Source: an uncultured Bacteroidota bacterium (GTDB taxonomy: Bacteria > Bacteroidota > Bacteroidia > Bacteroidales > SZUA-534). Taken from it: a stretch of DNA of 64,000 nt. Where the stretch lies: contig CAMHPA010000005.1 in assembly GCA_946186925.1 (NCBI GenBank), positions 1 through 64,000 on the forward strand, written 5' to 3'. A program made the translations under genes and the position numbers. The notes beneath the pieces are model-generated. The model saw nothing but the letters and a program-made list of their open reading frames with translations, did no database searches and was not told where the DNA came from. Below are positions 19,962-29,645 of the stretch, piece after piece; position 1 is the stretch's first letter; the number at the start of each line of letters is the position of its first letter.

Positions 19962-20722
19962 AACGTTTAAAAACGATATCGCTAATTGTTGCCGCGCTTT
20001 GTGGATTGAACCTGATGCAAAGTTGCAAAGTATTGTATCCCAATCAGATGCTCAAAACCGATTCGGGTTACAATTTCGACGATGTTGAAGAGAACCAACC
20101 CGAATACGTCATCAATCTTTACGACAAACTCGATGTTCGCGTCTACACTAACAATGGCGTGCAACTAATTAATACAGAACAAGGTGGCGGGGCTGTTCAG
20201 CAGCATACAAACACTGTAGGCTATCTGGTCGACAGCGACAGCACCGTCAAACTGCCAACCATCGGACGCGTGAAAGTGGCAGGAATGACCGTCACTGCCA
20301 CCGAAACGCTGCTTGAAGGAATGTACAAGCAGTATTATCAGGAACCATTTGTAAAAGTGAACGTTACCAACCGCCGCGTGATAATTTTCCGTTCAGGAAG
20401 CAGCAGCGGCAGCGTGCTCAACATCAACAACGAAAAGTTCACCCTGATTGAAGCGCTGGCACAGGCTGGCGGCATCGACGACTTGGGCAAAGCCTACAGA
20501 ATCAAGGTTTTGCGTGGCAATCTGAAGAACCCGAAAGTCTTTCTCTACGACATTTCGAGCATCGAAGACGTAAAAAAATCGAACCTTGTACTGCAATCGA
20601 ACGATATAATCTACGTTGAAAGGCGTCCGCGATACGTCAACCGCACCCTTTCCGAAATAATGCCATACGTATCGATATTCAATACGGCGATACTTATCTA
20701 TCTGACAGCAAAGAATTTATAA
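19958..20722 (+). CDS. Polysaccharide export lipoprotein (Wza-like)
   Basis: Lipobox LMQSC; YDKLDVRVYTNNG; LPTIGRVKVAGMT; SLBB-like region; NDIIYVERRPR. Confidence 0.88.
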   Translation: MKRLKTISLIVAALCGLNLMQSCKVLYPNQMLKTDSGYNFDDVEENQPEYVINLYDKLDVRVYTNNGVQLINTEQGGGAVQQHTNTVGYLVDSDSTVKLPTIGRVKVAGMTVTATETLLEGMYKQYYQEPFVKVNVTNRRVIIFRSGSSSGSVLNINNEKFTLIEALAQAGGIDDLGKAYRIKVLRGNLKNPKVFLYDISSIEDVKKSNLVLQSNDIIYVERRPRYVNRTLSEIMPYVSIFNTAILIYLTAKNL

Positions 20723-20725
20723 CAA

Positions 20726-23110
20726 ATGAAACAAACACGCATACCGCTGATTAACGACAATTTCGACTTGTCAATCTTTCTGCAGATTCTGCGCAAAGGC
20801 TGGTGGGTGTGCGCTGCGATGCTTCTGCTGTCGGGCACGGCCGCATTCCTGTATATGCGCTACACAGCGCCGCTCTATGAGTCGTCATGCGTGATTCAAA
20901 TCAACGAAGAAGACCGCAACGCAAGTATGCTCAACTTCTCGAATCAGTACAACAAAACCGACCTGTCGAAAGTGCTTGAGTTGATGCGCTCGAAAGAGTT
21001 TCTGAAAAAGGCTCTGAGCGAGTTGCCGCTTGAGATTTCGTACTTCAACGAAGGCACGTTCATGTCGTTCGAGATGTACCCCGACACACCTTTCAAAATT
21101 GAACTGGCATCGCATAATGGCGACCTTTACAACAAGCCGTTTTATGTTGATTTCACCGACTCGCTGACAGCAAAAATCACTTTTAAAAACGCAAGAAATG
21201 CTGGTTCACAAACAATTAAACTCGATGAGTGGGAACAGGTGGGTAACACTATGCTCAAGTGCTCGGTGAACAACCGAAAGGCCATCGACGAGCATGCATC
21301 GCGCCTTGGCGAACGCTATTTTGTGATTATCAACAACCCGAACAACATCATCAGCGAGCACAGTCGCAACCTTGATATCACGCTGCTCAACTCGGCCGCG
21401 CAGACCATCAAGATTACCTACGCAAGCCACAACGCCAACAAAACATGGCACATTGTGAACACCATTGCTGAAGAGTATCTGAAATACGATGTTCGGAACA
21501 AGCGCGAGAGTTCGGCCAACATTCTGGCTTTCATCGATGAGCAACTGAAGTCGATTTACAGCAGCCTTGACGAGACCGAAAAGCAGATTCAGTCGTTCAA
21601 AAAAGAGAACAAGATTAAGTCGCAAAACGGCCCCGCAGTGAGCGCTTCGACGCAGAAAATTGAGAGCCTTGAAGAAAAAGTCAGTGAGATTGACTACGAA
21701 CTGCTTGCTATTGAGCAAATTAAGGCAAAACTTGAAGCGGGCGGCGACATCAACACCTACGAGATGCAGGCGGCGCTGGCTGGAACCAAAGCCGCACAGA
21801 CAATGGGCAACATCCTGGCCAATCTGCAACGCATAATCGACGAACGTCAGCAACTGCTTAACAGCCTGACAATCGACAACATAAAGGTGAAACAAGTTGA
21901 GAAGCAACTCGACAATCAGATTACGCTCACCATCGATTTTGTGAGTACCATTCTCACCCGTATGCGCGAGCAACGCGCTGAATATCAAGTGCAAATCAGC
22001 GAACTTGAAAAATGGCTGTTCAACGAGAAAAACTACGACGAACTTGAATACGCACGTCTGCAACGGATGTACGATGTGAATCAGACCTACTATAACCAAC
22101 TGATTGACAAGAAGGCAGAGTATCTGATTTCGCAGGCGGGCTACATCTCGCGCAACACCATTCTTGAGTCGGCCACAATGCCTGTTGAGCCCATATCGCC
22201 AAAAGCGGGCAGCATCTATCCCGTATTCATTCTGCTTGGGTTGATTATTGGTTGCATCTATTTGATTATCCGATATTTAGTATATAACGAAATTACATCG
22301 GCGAGTATGGTGCAAAACTACACCAAGGCACCGATTCTGGGGGTGATTCCGCAATATGAAAGCCCCGTCGAAGTGTCGCAACTGCTGGTGATGAAAGACC
22401 CGCATTCGCCTTTCTCTGAAGCATTTAGGTCGATACGGTCGAACCTGCAATTCATTTCGCACGGCGCCGAAGCCAACATTCTGACCGTGTCGTCGACCAT
22501 CTCGGGCGAAGGCAAAACGTTTGTGGCCATCAACCTTGCGGGCATCATCGCCACATCGGGCAAAAAGGTGGTTCTGCTCGACCTTGACTTGCGCCGCCCG
22601 CGCATCCATCAGGGTTTCAAAGTTGAGAACCAATGCGGCATCAGCACCATTCTGATTGGCCGAAACAAGATTGAAGATTGCATCCATCACACTGAAATTG
22701 AGAACTTTGATTTCATTACGGCAGGGCCGATTCCGCCCAATCCGTCGGAATTGGCGGGTAGCAAAGAGATGGACAATCTGGTTGACGAACTTCAGAAAAA
22801 GTACGACATCATCATCATCGATACACCGCCTGTGGGCATTGTGTCGGACGCTGTAGTTAGTTTGCACAGAGCCACTTACCCGATTTATGTGATGAAAGTG
22901 GGCGTGTCGAAACGGCAGTTTATTGAGAACGTGAACCTGCTGCGCACTGAAAAGGGAATGGAATATCTGTCGATAATTTTGAACGGCGCCAATATAAAAA
23001 CGCATTCCTACAACGGTTACGGATACGGCTATGGTTACGGCTACGGCTATGGCTACGGCGAGACAAAAAAGAAAACTCGGCACTTGTTCGGTGCCAAAAA
23101 AACGGTTTAG
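20726..23110 (+). CDS. Wzc-like polysaccharide co-polymerase / BY-kinase
   Basis: Wzz-like N-terminus with TM, coiled coil, ISGEGKTFVAINLAGIIATSGKKVVLLDLDLRRP, IIIDTPPVGIVSDA, C-terminal (GY)n cluster. Confidence 0.92.
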   Translation: MKQTRIPLINDNFDLSIFLQILRKGWWVCAAMLLLSGTAAFLYMRYTAPLYESSCVIQINEEDRNASMLNFSNQYNKTDLSKVLELMRSKEFLKKALSELPLEISYFNEGTFMSFEMYPDTPFKIELASHNGDLYNKPFYVDFTDSLTAKITFKNARNAGSQTIKLDEWEQVGNTMLKCSVNNRKAIDEHASRLGERYFVIINNPNNIISEHSRNLDITLLNSAAQTIKITYASHNANKTWHIVNTIAEEYLKYDVRNKRESSANILAFIDEQLKSIYSSLDETEKQIQSFKKENKIKSQNGPAVSASTQKIESLEEKVSEIDYELLAIEQIKAKLEAGGDINTYEMQAALAGTKAAQTMGNILANLQRIIDERQQLLNSLTIDNIKVKQVEKQLDNQITLTIDFVSTILTRMREQRAEYQVQISELEKWLFNEKNYDELEYARLQRMYDVNQTYYNQLIDKKAEYLISQAGYISRNTILESATMPVEPISPKAGSIYPVFILLGLIIGCIYLIIRYLVYNEITSASMVQNYTKAPILGVIPQYESPVEVSQLLVMKDPHSPFSEAFRSIRSNLQFISHGAEANILTVSSTISGEGKTFVAINLAGIIATSGKKVVLLDLDLRRPRIHQGFKVENQCGISTILIGRNKIEDCIHHTEIENFDFITAGPIPPNPSELAGSKEMDNLVDELQKKYDIIIIDTPPVGIVSDAVVSLHRATYPIYVMKVGVSKRQFIENVNLLRTEKGMEYLSIILNGANIKTHSYNGYGYGYGYGYGYGYGETKKKTRHLFGAKKTV
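23015..23059 (+). repeat. Hexanucleotide-type coding repeat encoding (Gly-Tyr)n
   Basis: GGTTACGGATACGGCTATGGTTACGGCTACGGCTATGGCTACGGC within the BY-kinase C-terminus. Confidence 0.9.
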
Positions 23111-23116
23111 CGGACT

Positions 23117-24175
23117 ATGACTTTGTATTTTAGCATATTTTTTCTGTCGGTTTTTTGTTTGACAATGGGCGTGCACGCTTTTTTCTTGTCGCGTTCGCAA
23201 CGTCAAAACATTAAGAAACACAACATTACAGGCGAGCGATGGGCGTCGCAGCGCAAACCGATGCTTGGCGGCGTCGGTTTTTTTGCGGGCTTTGCGATAG
23301 GTGTTCTGGGATGGATTATCTTTGGCTCTCGCTCGGCACAAACAGTTGACGGACAACTTGTTGCTGGTATTTTGGCGGCCGTCAGCCTGGCGTTTGTTAT
23401 GGGGCTGATTGACGATGTTTTCAACACTTCGCCAATGTTCAAGTTTGCAATGCAGTTTGCCGTGGGCGCGATTCTGATTGTGTGCGGAATCTATATTCAG
23501 ATATTTGATAATCAGTGGCTTAATTATGCGTTGACGCTGTTTTGGGTTGTCGGCATAATGAACTCGCTCAATATGCTCGACAATATGGATTCCGTCACCA
23601 ACACAATGTGCGTGATTGTGCTTGCGGGCATTCTGGTGATGCTTCTTTCGCCTGTGCGCGATATGTTTTTTGTCCTGCTGATTTTGTCCACACTTGCTTC
23701 AATGATAGCCTTTTACAAGTTTAACTGGCATCCATCGAAAATGTATATGGGCGACAACGGCTCGCAGTTTTTGGGCGCGTTTATGGCCATTATGAGCATC
23801 CGCTACCTGTGGAATCCTGCGGCGGCCGAACTGTCGAACCCCGTTTATCCGTTTCTGATTGTCTATCTGGCATTTCTGATACCTATTACCGATACGGCCA
23901 CCGTCACCATCAACCGTTTGATGCGCGGTCAGTCGCCGTTTGTCGGTGGCACCGACCACACCACGCATCACCTTTCGTACCGCGGCTTGAGCGACCGTCA
24001 GGTGGTTTGCCTGCTGGGCGCCATCAACATTGTTTCGACATCGGTGGCAGTGTGGTTCCTGCTGATGCCGCCAAAACAAGCGTGGCCGCTGTGGGTGGCA
24101 GGCTGCGCCGCAGTTGTGGTGTCGGGGTTGCTCTATGCCAACACCAAGGTTACCAAACCCAAACAGAAAAAATAA
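23117..24175 (+). CDS. WecA/MraY-like phospho-sugar undecaprenyl transferase
   Basis: Polytopic; PMLGGVGFF, GLIDDVF, NMLDNMDSVTN, KMYMGDNGSQFLG, GGTDHTTHHLSYRGLSDRQ. Confidence 0.85.
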   Translation: MTLYFSIFFLSVFCLTMGVHAFFLSRSQRQNIKKHNITGERWASQRKPMLGGVGFFAGFAIGVLGWIIFGSRSAQTVDGQLVAGILAAVSLAFVMGLIDDVFNTSPMFKFAMQFAVGAILIVCGIYIQIFDNQWLNYALTLFWVVGIMNSLNMLDNMDSVTNTMCVIVLAGILVMLLSPVRDMFFVLLILSTLASMIAFYKFNWHPSKMYMGDNGSQFLGAFMAIMSIRYLWNPAAAELSNPVYPFLIVYLAFLIPITDTATVTINRLMRGQSPFVGGTDHTTHHLSYRGLSDRQVVCLLGAINIVSTSVAVWFLLMPPKQAWPLWVAGCAAVVVSGLLYANTKVTKPKQKK

Positions 24176-24220
24176 TGTAGGGACGCGATTCATCGTGTCC
24201 GTTCGTGCAATTCGCAAATT

Positions 24221-25177
24221 ATGAAAAATCAGATAATTACAATTATAGTTTCGGCGTTGGTTTCGGCCGCTGTGGCGTTTGCCGTGGTGCGGTTTTTCAA
24301 TACGTCCAACGAGTTCACCGTCAGTCAGGTTACCGATGCGGTGCCAATGCCTGACAATCTGATATTTATGGGCGAAACGGTGCCAATCCACAACTTCGAC
24401 ACCCGCGAGAGCCTTGACCGTGAGTTGCAGGTGAACCGCCTTTGGCACTCGCAAACCATTCTGATGCTCAAACGCGCTCACCGCTATTTCCCTGTCATTG
24501 AGCCGATTCTGAAAGAAAACGAAGTGCCCGACGACCTGAAGTACATTGCCGTTATTGAGAGTTCGCTGATGAACGTGGTGTCGCCGTCGGGCGCCAAAGG
24601 ATTCTGGCAGTTTCTGGGCGGCACGGCAAAAGATTTCGGCCTTGAAGTGAACGATGAAGTGGATGAACGCTACAATCTTGAGAAATCGACCATCGCCGCA
24701 ATCGCGTACTTCAAGCGGATGAAAGACAAGTTTGGCTCGTGGACAATGGCCGCGGCGTCATACAACATCGGTGGCAACGGTCTGGCCAAATTCGCAGGGC
24801 AGCAAAAGAGCAACAACTACTACGACCTTGTGCTTGGCGAAGAAGCGGGGCGCTACGTTTTCCGCGCCATCGCCATCAAACAGATAATGGAAAATCCTGA
24901 AACATACGGATTTGCAATGCCGAAAGACGAACTCTATCAGCCGATTCCCTACTCGGTTGTGGAAGTTGACAGCACCATTGCCGATATGGCCGACTTCGCC
25001 TTTGAGCACGGCACTAACTACAAGATGCTCAAACTGATGAACCCCTGGCTTCGCAGCACAAAACTCACCAATCCGAAGCGCAAAACGTACTCGATAAAAA
25101 TCATCGACCCGAAGTATCGGATTGTTGAAACTGACACGTCGCTGTTCGTCTTGCCGCAAGACATTGAACTGAATTAG
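24221..25177 (+). CDS. Lytic transglycosylase (SLT domain)
   Basis: LKYIAVIESSLMNVVSPSGAKGFWQF, ERYNLEKSTIAAIAYF, WTMAAASYNIGGNGLAK. Confidence 0.88.
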   Translation: MKNQIITIIVSALVSAAVAFAVVRFFNTSNEFTVSQVTDAVPMPDNLIFMGETVPIHNFDTRESLDRELQVNRLWHSQTILMLKRAHRYFPVIEPILKENEVPDDLKYIAVIESSLMNVVSPSGAKGFWQFLGGTAKDFGLEVNDEVDERYNLEKSTIAAIAYFKRMKDKFGSWTMAAASYNIGGNGLAKFAGQQKSNNYYDLVLGEEAGRYVFRAIAIKQIMENPETYGFAMPKDELYQPIPYSVVEVDSTIADMADFAFEHGTNYKMLKLMNPWLRSTKLTNPKRKTYSIKIIDPKYRIVETDTSLFVLPQDIELN

Positions 25178-25433
25178 CCCCTATTTGGCGCCCGCCGCCG
25201 CCGAACATTGCCCCAATTCATCGAAAAAAATCATCGCCACACGCTATAAACGATTGATTTTTTGACTAATATCGCCAATCGATTTTCTAATCGAAAAAAC
25301 AGCGCTTATTGATAAATAGTAAAAAATACAATTTATATTTGAGTGGCTGATTTTCGGTTACGAGAGTCGGATTAAAAAAAAACAAACGTTTGCTTTGGCA
25401 GACACAATTACTACTAAACTAAATACTTTTAAA

Positions 25434-26615
25434 ATGAAAAAGGTTTTATTTGCATTGAGTGCCTTGGCTATGGTTGCCTGCACTTCGAAACAGCAATGCC
25501 AACTTCCGCTTGCCGACAAGGCGAATTTCGCGAAAGAAGTTGACGGAAAACAAGTTAGTTTGTTCACCATTAAGAACGATGCTGGCGTGACAGCACAAAT
25601 CACCAACTACGGCGGACGTATTGTCAATCTTTTCGTTCCCGACAAAAACGGTGCTTTTCAGGATGTTGTGATGGGTTTTGACAACCTTGACCAATATCAG
25701 TCATCGAATGACGGTCTCTATTTTGGCGCACTCATCGGCCGCTACGGCAACCGCATCGGTGGCGCATCGTTCAAGATTGGCGAAGAGACTTTCAATGTTG
25801 ACGCCAACGAGCGCCGCAACTCGCTGCACGGTGGCAAAAAAGGCTATTTTGCAGTGGTTTGGGACGGCAAACAACTCAACGACAGCACTTTGGAACTGTC
25901 TTACCTGTCGGCTGACGGCGAAGCAGGTTTCCCTGGCAACCTGAACGTGAAGGTTGTTTACACCATCACCAAATGCAACGCCATCAAGATTGAGTACTTT
26001 GCCGAGACTGACAAACCGACTGTTTGCAACCTTACAAACCACTCGTTCTTCAACCTTTCGGGCGATGCTTCGACAACCATCAACGACCACGTGCTGATGA
26101 TTAACGCCGACAGTTACACCCCTGTTGACTGGTCGCTGATTCCGACTGGCGAAATCGCTTCGCTCGACAACACCCCGCTCGACTTCCGCACACCGACTGC
26201 CGTTGGTGCCCGCATCGACAGCGTTCGTGGCGGATATGACCACAACTATGTTCTGAACGACTCGGCTAAATGCTGCAAGAGCGGTCTGACACTCGCTGCC
26301 ACAGTTACAAGCCCTGTTTCGGGTATCACAATGAAGGTGCTCACCAACGAGCCTGGTCTGCAATTCTATGCAGGCAACTTCATCTCTGGCAAAGAGACTG
26401 GCAAATACGGCAAACTCTATCCGCGCCGCGGCGCTCTCTGCCTTGAGACTCAACACTTCCCCGACAGCCCGAACAAAGAGAACTTCCCGTCGGTTGTGCT
26501 GAATCCTGGTGAGAAATACTACAGCGTCTGCGTTTACGCCTTCTGCAACAAAGAGTGCTGCGAGAAAGACGGCAACAAAGAATGTTGCGAGAAAGAAAAT
26601 TGCGAGAATAAGTAA
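25434..26615 (+). CDS. galM: Aldose 1-epimerase lipoprotein with Cys-rich C-terminal tail
   Basis: Lipobox LAMVACTSK; TNYGGRIVNLFVPDKNG, RRNSLHGGKKGY, LTNHSFFNLSG; tail CNKECCEKDGNKECCEKENCENK. Confidence 0.9.
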   Translation: MKKVLFALSALAMVACTSKQQCQLPLADKANFAKEVDGKQVSLFTIKNDAGVTAQITNYGGRIVNLFVPDKNGAFQDVVMGFDNLDQYQSSNDGLYFGALIGRYGNRIGGASFKIGEETFNVDANERRNSLHGGKKGYFAVVWDGKQLNDSTLELSYLSADGEAGFPGNLNVKVVYTITKCNAIKIEYFAETDKPTVCNLTNHSFFNLSGDASTTINDHVLMINADSYTPVDWSLIPTGEIASLDNTPLDFRTPTAVGARIDSVRGGYDHNYVLNDSAKCCKSGLTLAATVTSPVSGITMKVLTNEPGLQFYAGNFISGKETGKYGKLYPRRGALCLETQHFPDSPNKENFPSVVLNPGEKYYSVCVYAFCNKECCEKDGNKECCEKENCENK

Positions 26616-26655
26616 ATCAACAATTTACAATACGTAATAATCAAAACAATTTTTT

Positions 26656-28614
26656 ATGAGACAAATTTTAGACAGTTTGGCTAACAACGGTTTCGCGGTT
26701 GCTGACTACGCTGTGTTCATCGTCTACATTTTGATTCTTGTGGGCTGCGGCGTGTTCATCCCGAAATGGATGGCCAAAAAGAAAGGTGCCAACGGCGCCG
26801 AAAACTCAAAGGACTACTTCCTTGCAGGTAACTCATTGACTTGGTGGGCGGTAGGTGCTTCGCTGATTGCAGCCAACATCTCGGCTGAACAGTTCATCGG
26901 AATGTCGGGCTCGGCTTACGCATCGGGCATCGCCATTGCGGCTTACGAACTGATGGCCGCCGCAACTCTGCTTGTTGTGGCCAAATTCCTTCTGCCTGTG
27001 ATGATTCGCAAGAACATCTTCACCATCCCGCAGTTCTTGAGCGACCGCTACAACTGGGGCGTTGGTCTGGCGTTCTCGTCGTTCTGGCTGTTCCTTTATG
27101 TGTTCATCAACCTGACATCGGTGGCTTGGCTTGGCGCTTTGGCTATCAAACAGATTCTCGGTCTGCCGACAATCATCGGAATGTTCGGAATGGATATGAC
27201 ACTGGTGGGTATCATTCTGATTCTCTACCTGATAGCAGGCGCCTACTCAATCTACGGCGGTCTGGCGTCAGTTGCCTGGACCGACGTTATGCAGGTTACC
27301 TTCCTGGTTGGTGGCGGCCTTATCACGGCTTACTTCACACTCGATTTCATTGCACCGCTTCTGGGTGCCGACGGCGCAGTTTCGGCTCTTGGCGCAGTTA
27401 TGGACAAACTTGGAACCATCGAAGGCGACAAGCACTTCAACCTTGTGGTTGACCGCAACAGCGGACTTTATCCGAACATCACCGACGACCCGTACTTCAC
27501 ACTGCCTGGTCTGGCGCTGATTATTGGCGCGCTCTGGCTGACTAACATCGGCTACTGGGGCTTCAACCAATACATCATTCAGAAAGGTCTGGCCGCAAAG
27601 AGTCTCGACGAAGCAAAGAAGGGCCTTTTGTTCGCCGCTTTCCTGAAGATTTTGATTCCGTTCATCGTCTGCATTCCTGGTGTTTGCGCATTCCTTATCT
27701 GGCAACATCCTGACTTGTTGAGCGGCTCAATCGATTTGCACGGAACCATCGAGCGCTCTGACGACGCTTATCCGTTCCTTATCCGCAACTTCACGCCTGT
27801 TGTTGTGAAAGGTCTGTCGTTTGCCGCATTGACCGCCGCCGTCATCTCGTCGCTGGCTTCAATGTTCAACTCAACATCGACCATCTTCACAATGGACGTT
27901 TACAAGAAGTTCATCAACAAGGAAGCATCTGAACGCAAACTCGTGAGCGTTGGCCGTATTACTTCAATCGTGGCTCTGCTGCTGGCTTTGGTGGCTGTTT
28001 ACCCGATTATGGGCGGTGCCGACCAAGCGTTCCAAATCATTCAGGAATACTCTGGATTCGTTTATCCTGGCGTGGTTGTAATCTTCGGACTTGGCCTGCT
28101 GTGGAAACGTTCGTCGGGTCCTGCCGCTGTTGTGGCAGCCATCGGCACGTTCTTCTTCAGCATCCTGTTCAAGTTCATTATGCCTGAAACGCCGTTCCTG
28201 CTTCGTATGGGCTATGTGTTTATGGTTCTGGTTGTTCTGTTCATCGGAATTTCGATTTTCTGCAACAAGAAGAACGAAGTTGCCGCTGCCGAAATGGACG
28301 GTCAGACTGTCAAAATGCAGCGCACCTGGTCGAACATTCTGCTCGGCGTTGGCGCTATCTGCCTGATACTCGGCATTGTACAGTTGATTGCTAAAATTGA
28401 ATTCCTGCAGATTTACGGCTTTGAAGCCATATTCTTCCTTGCCGCAATGCTGCTCACGCTGGGCTTCTACCTGCGTTCGAACGCCAACGACTCGGTTCAG
28501 GACCACAAGGCTGTTGGTACCGACCTTGAACTGTTCCACACCGACAAGGTGTTCAACATTGGCGCTCTGGCAGTTATAGCAATTTTGGCTGTTCTCTACA
28601 TTGCTTTGTGGTAG
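26656..28614 (+). CDS. Sodium:solute symporter (SSS/SGLT family)
   Basis: ~14 TM helices; DYFLAGNSLTWWAVGASLIAANISAEQFIGMSG; adjacent to arabinose genes. Confidence 0.9.
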   Translation: MRQILDSLANNGFAVADYAVFIVYILILVGCGVFIPKWMAKKKGANGAENSKDYFLAGNSLTWWAVGASLIAANISAEQFIGMSGSAYASGIAIAAYELMAAATLLVVAKFLLPVMIRKNIFTIPQFLSDRYNWGVGLAFSSFWLFLYVFINLTSVAWLGALAIKQILGLPTIIGMFGMDMTLVGIILILYLIAGAYSIYGGLASVAWTDVMQVTFLVGGGLITAYFTLDFIAPLLGADGAVSALGAVMDKLGTIEGDKHFNLVVDRNSGLYPNITDDPYFTLPGLALIIGALWLTNIGYWGFNQYIIQKGLAAKSLDEAKKGLLFAAFLKILIPFIVCIPGVCAFLIWQHPDLLSGSIDLHGTIERSDDAYPFLIRNFTPVVVKGLSFAALTAAVISSLASMFNSTSTIFTMDVYKKFINKEASERKLVSVGRITSIVALLLALVAVYPIMGGADQAFQIIQEYSGFVYPGVVVIFGLGLLWKRSSGPAAVVAAIGTFFFSILFKFIMPETPFLLRMGYVFMVLVVLFIGISIFCNKKNEVAAAEMDGQTVKMQRTWSNILLGVGAICLILGIVQLIAKIEFLQIYGFEAIFFLAAMLLTLGFYLRSNANDSVQDHKAVGTDLELFHTDKVFNIGALAVIAILAVLYIALW

Positions 28615-28644
28615 AATTGGCCCGACTTATTGTTGAATAATAGT

Positions 28645-28690
28645 GACTGCTGTTTTCGATGTCGCAATGTCGGGAACAGCAGTCTTTTTT
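28645..28690 (+). terminator. Terminator after SSS symporter
   Basis: GACTGCTGTT...GAACAGCAGTC followed by TTTTTT. Confidence 0.8.
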
Positions 28691-28800
28691 AAGTAGAATA
28701 TACTTTTTGCAAGACGTTAAGGATGAGATGGTTAAGATAGTTTAAGGTTTTAGAAGTTTAGAAAGTAGAGAGAGTTGAGAAGGTTGAGTTGTTTAGAAAA

Positions 28801-28871
28801 CTAAACAGCGAAGCACTAAACTTTCTAAACAGCGAAGCGCTAAACTTCTCAACCGCGAAGCGCTCAGCCTT
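28801..28871. repeat. Three diverged tandem units around CAGCGAAGCGCTAAAC
   Basis: CTAAACAGCGAAGCACTAAACTTT / CTAAACAGCGAAGCGCTAAACTTCT / CAACCGCGAAGCGCTCAGCCTT between SSS and araD; related copy at 58948-58967. Confidence 0.85.
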
Positions 28872-28901
28872 AAAAATCTTGCAGAACAAAAAAATGACGA
28901 T

Positions 28902-29612
28902 ATGTTAGAAGAATTAAAAGAAAAAGTGTTCAAGGCCAATCTCGACCTTGTGAAACAGGGACTCGTGATTTTCACCTGGGGCAACGTTTCGGGCATCGAC
29001 CGCGAAAAGGGCCTTGTGGTTATCAAGCCTTCGGGCGTGTCGTACGACGAAATGAAGGCTTCAGATATGGTGGTTGTCGATTTACAGAGCGGCAAGGTGG
29101 TTGAAGGCGACTTGAATCCGTCGAGCGATACCCCAACGCATCTGGCTCTATACAAGGCTTTTCCGAACATCAAGGGTGTTGTGCACACACACTCAACCTA
29201 TGCTACAGCGTTTGCGCAGGCTGGCCGCGACATTCCGAATATCGGCACCACTCACGCCGACTATTTCTACAAGGACATTCCCTGCACCCGCGATATGACA
29301 AAGGCCGAAGTTGAAGGTCAGTATGAGTTGGAAACAGGCAATGTGATTGTTGACGAGTTCTTGAATATCAGAAAGATAAATCCAGACCACACGCCTGGCG
29401 TACTGGTCAAGAACCACGGCCCGTTCTCGTGGGGCACATCGCCCGACAACGCCGTCTACAACGCCAAAGTAATGGAACAATGCGCTAAAATGGCGTTTGT
29501 GGCGTTCTCAGTGAATCCGAACACAACAATGAATCCGTTGCTTATCGAGAAACACTATAGCCGCAAGCACGGACCAAACGCTTACTACGGACAAAAAGGA
29601 CAAAAACATTAA
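28902..29612 (+). CDS. araD: L-ribulose-5-phosphate 4-epimerase
   Basis: [60 protein letters not shown]. Confidence 0.94.
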   Translation: MLEELKEKVFKANLDLVKQGLVIFTWGNVSGIDREKGLVVIKPSGVSYDEMKASDMVVVDLQSGKVVEGDLNPSSDTPTHLALYKAFPNIKGVVHTHSTYATAFAQAGRDIPNIGTTHADYFYKDIPCTRDMTKAEVEGQYELETGNVIVDEFLNIRKINPDHTPGVLVKNHGPFSWGTSPDNAVYNAKVMEQCAKMAFVAFSVNPNTTMNPLLIEKHYSRKHGPNAYYGQKGQKH

Positions 29613-29645
29613 TTATCATATAATTAAATCAAAAAAAATAAAATT

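Noticed and set aside
22277-23356. 359-aa minus-strand ORF across wzc/wecA
   Set aside because: Antisense to the well-supported Wzc-like and WecA-like genes; His/Arg-rich composition typical of shadow frames.
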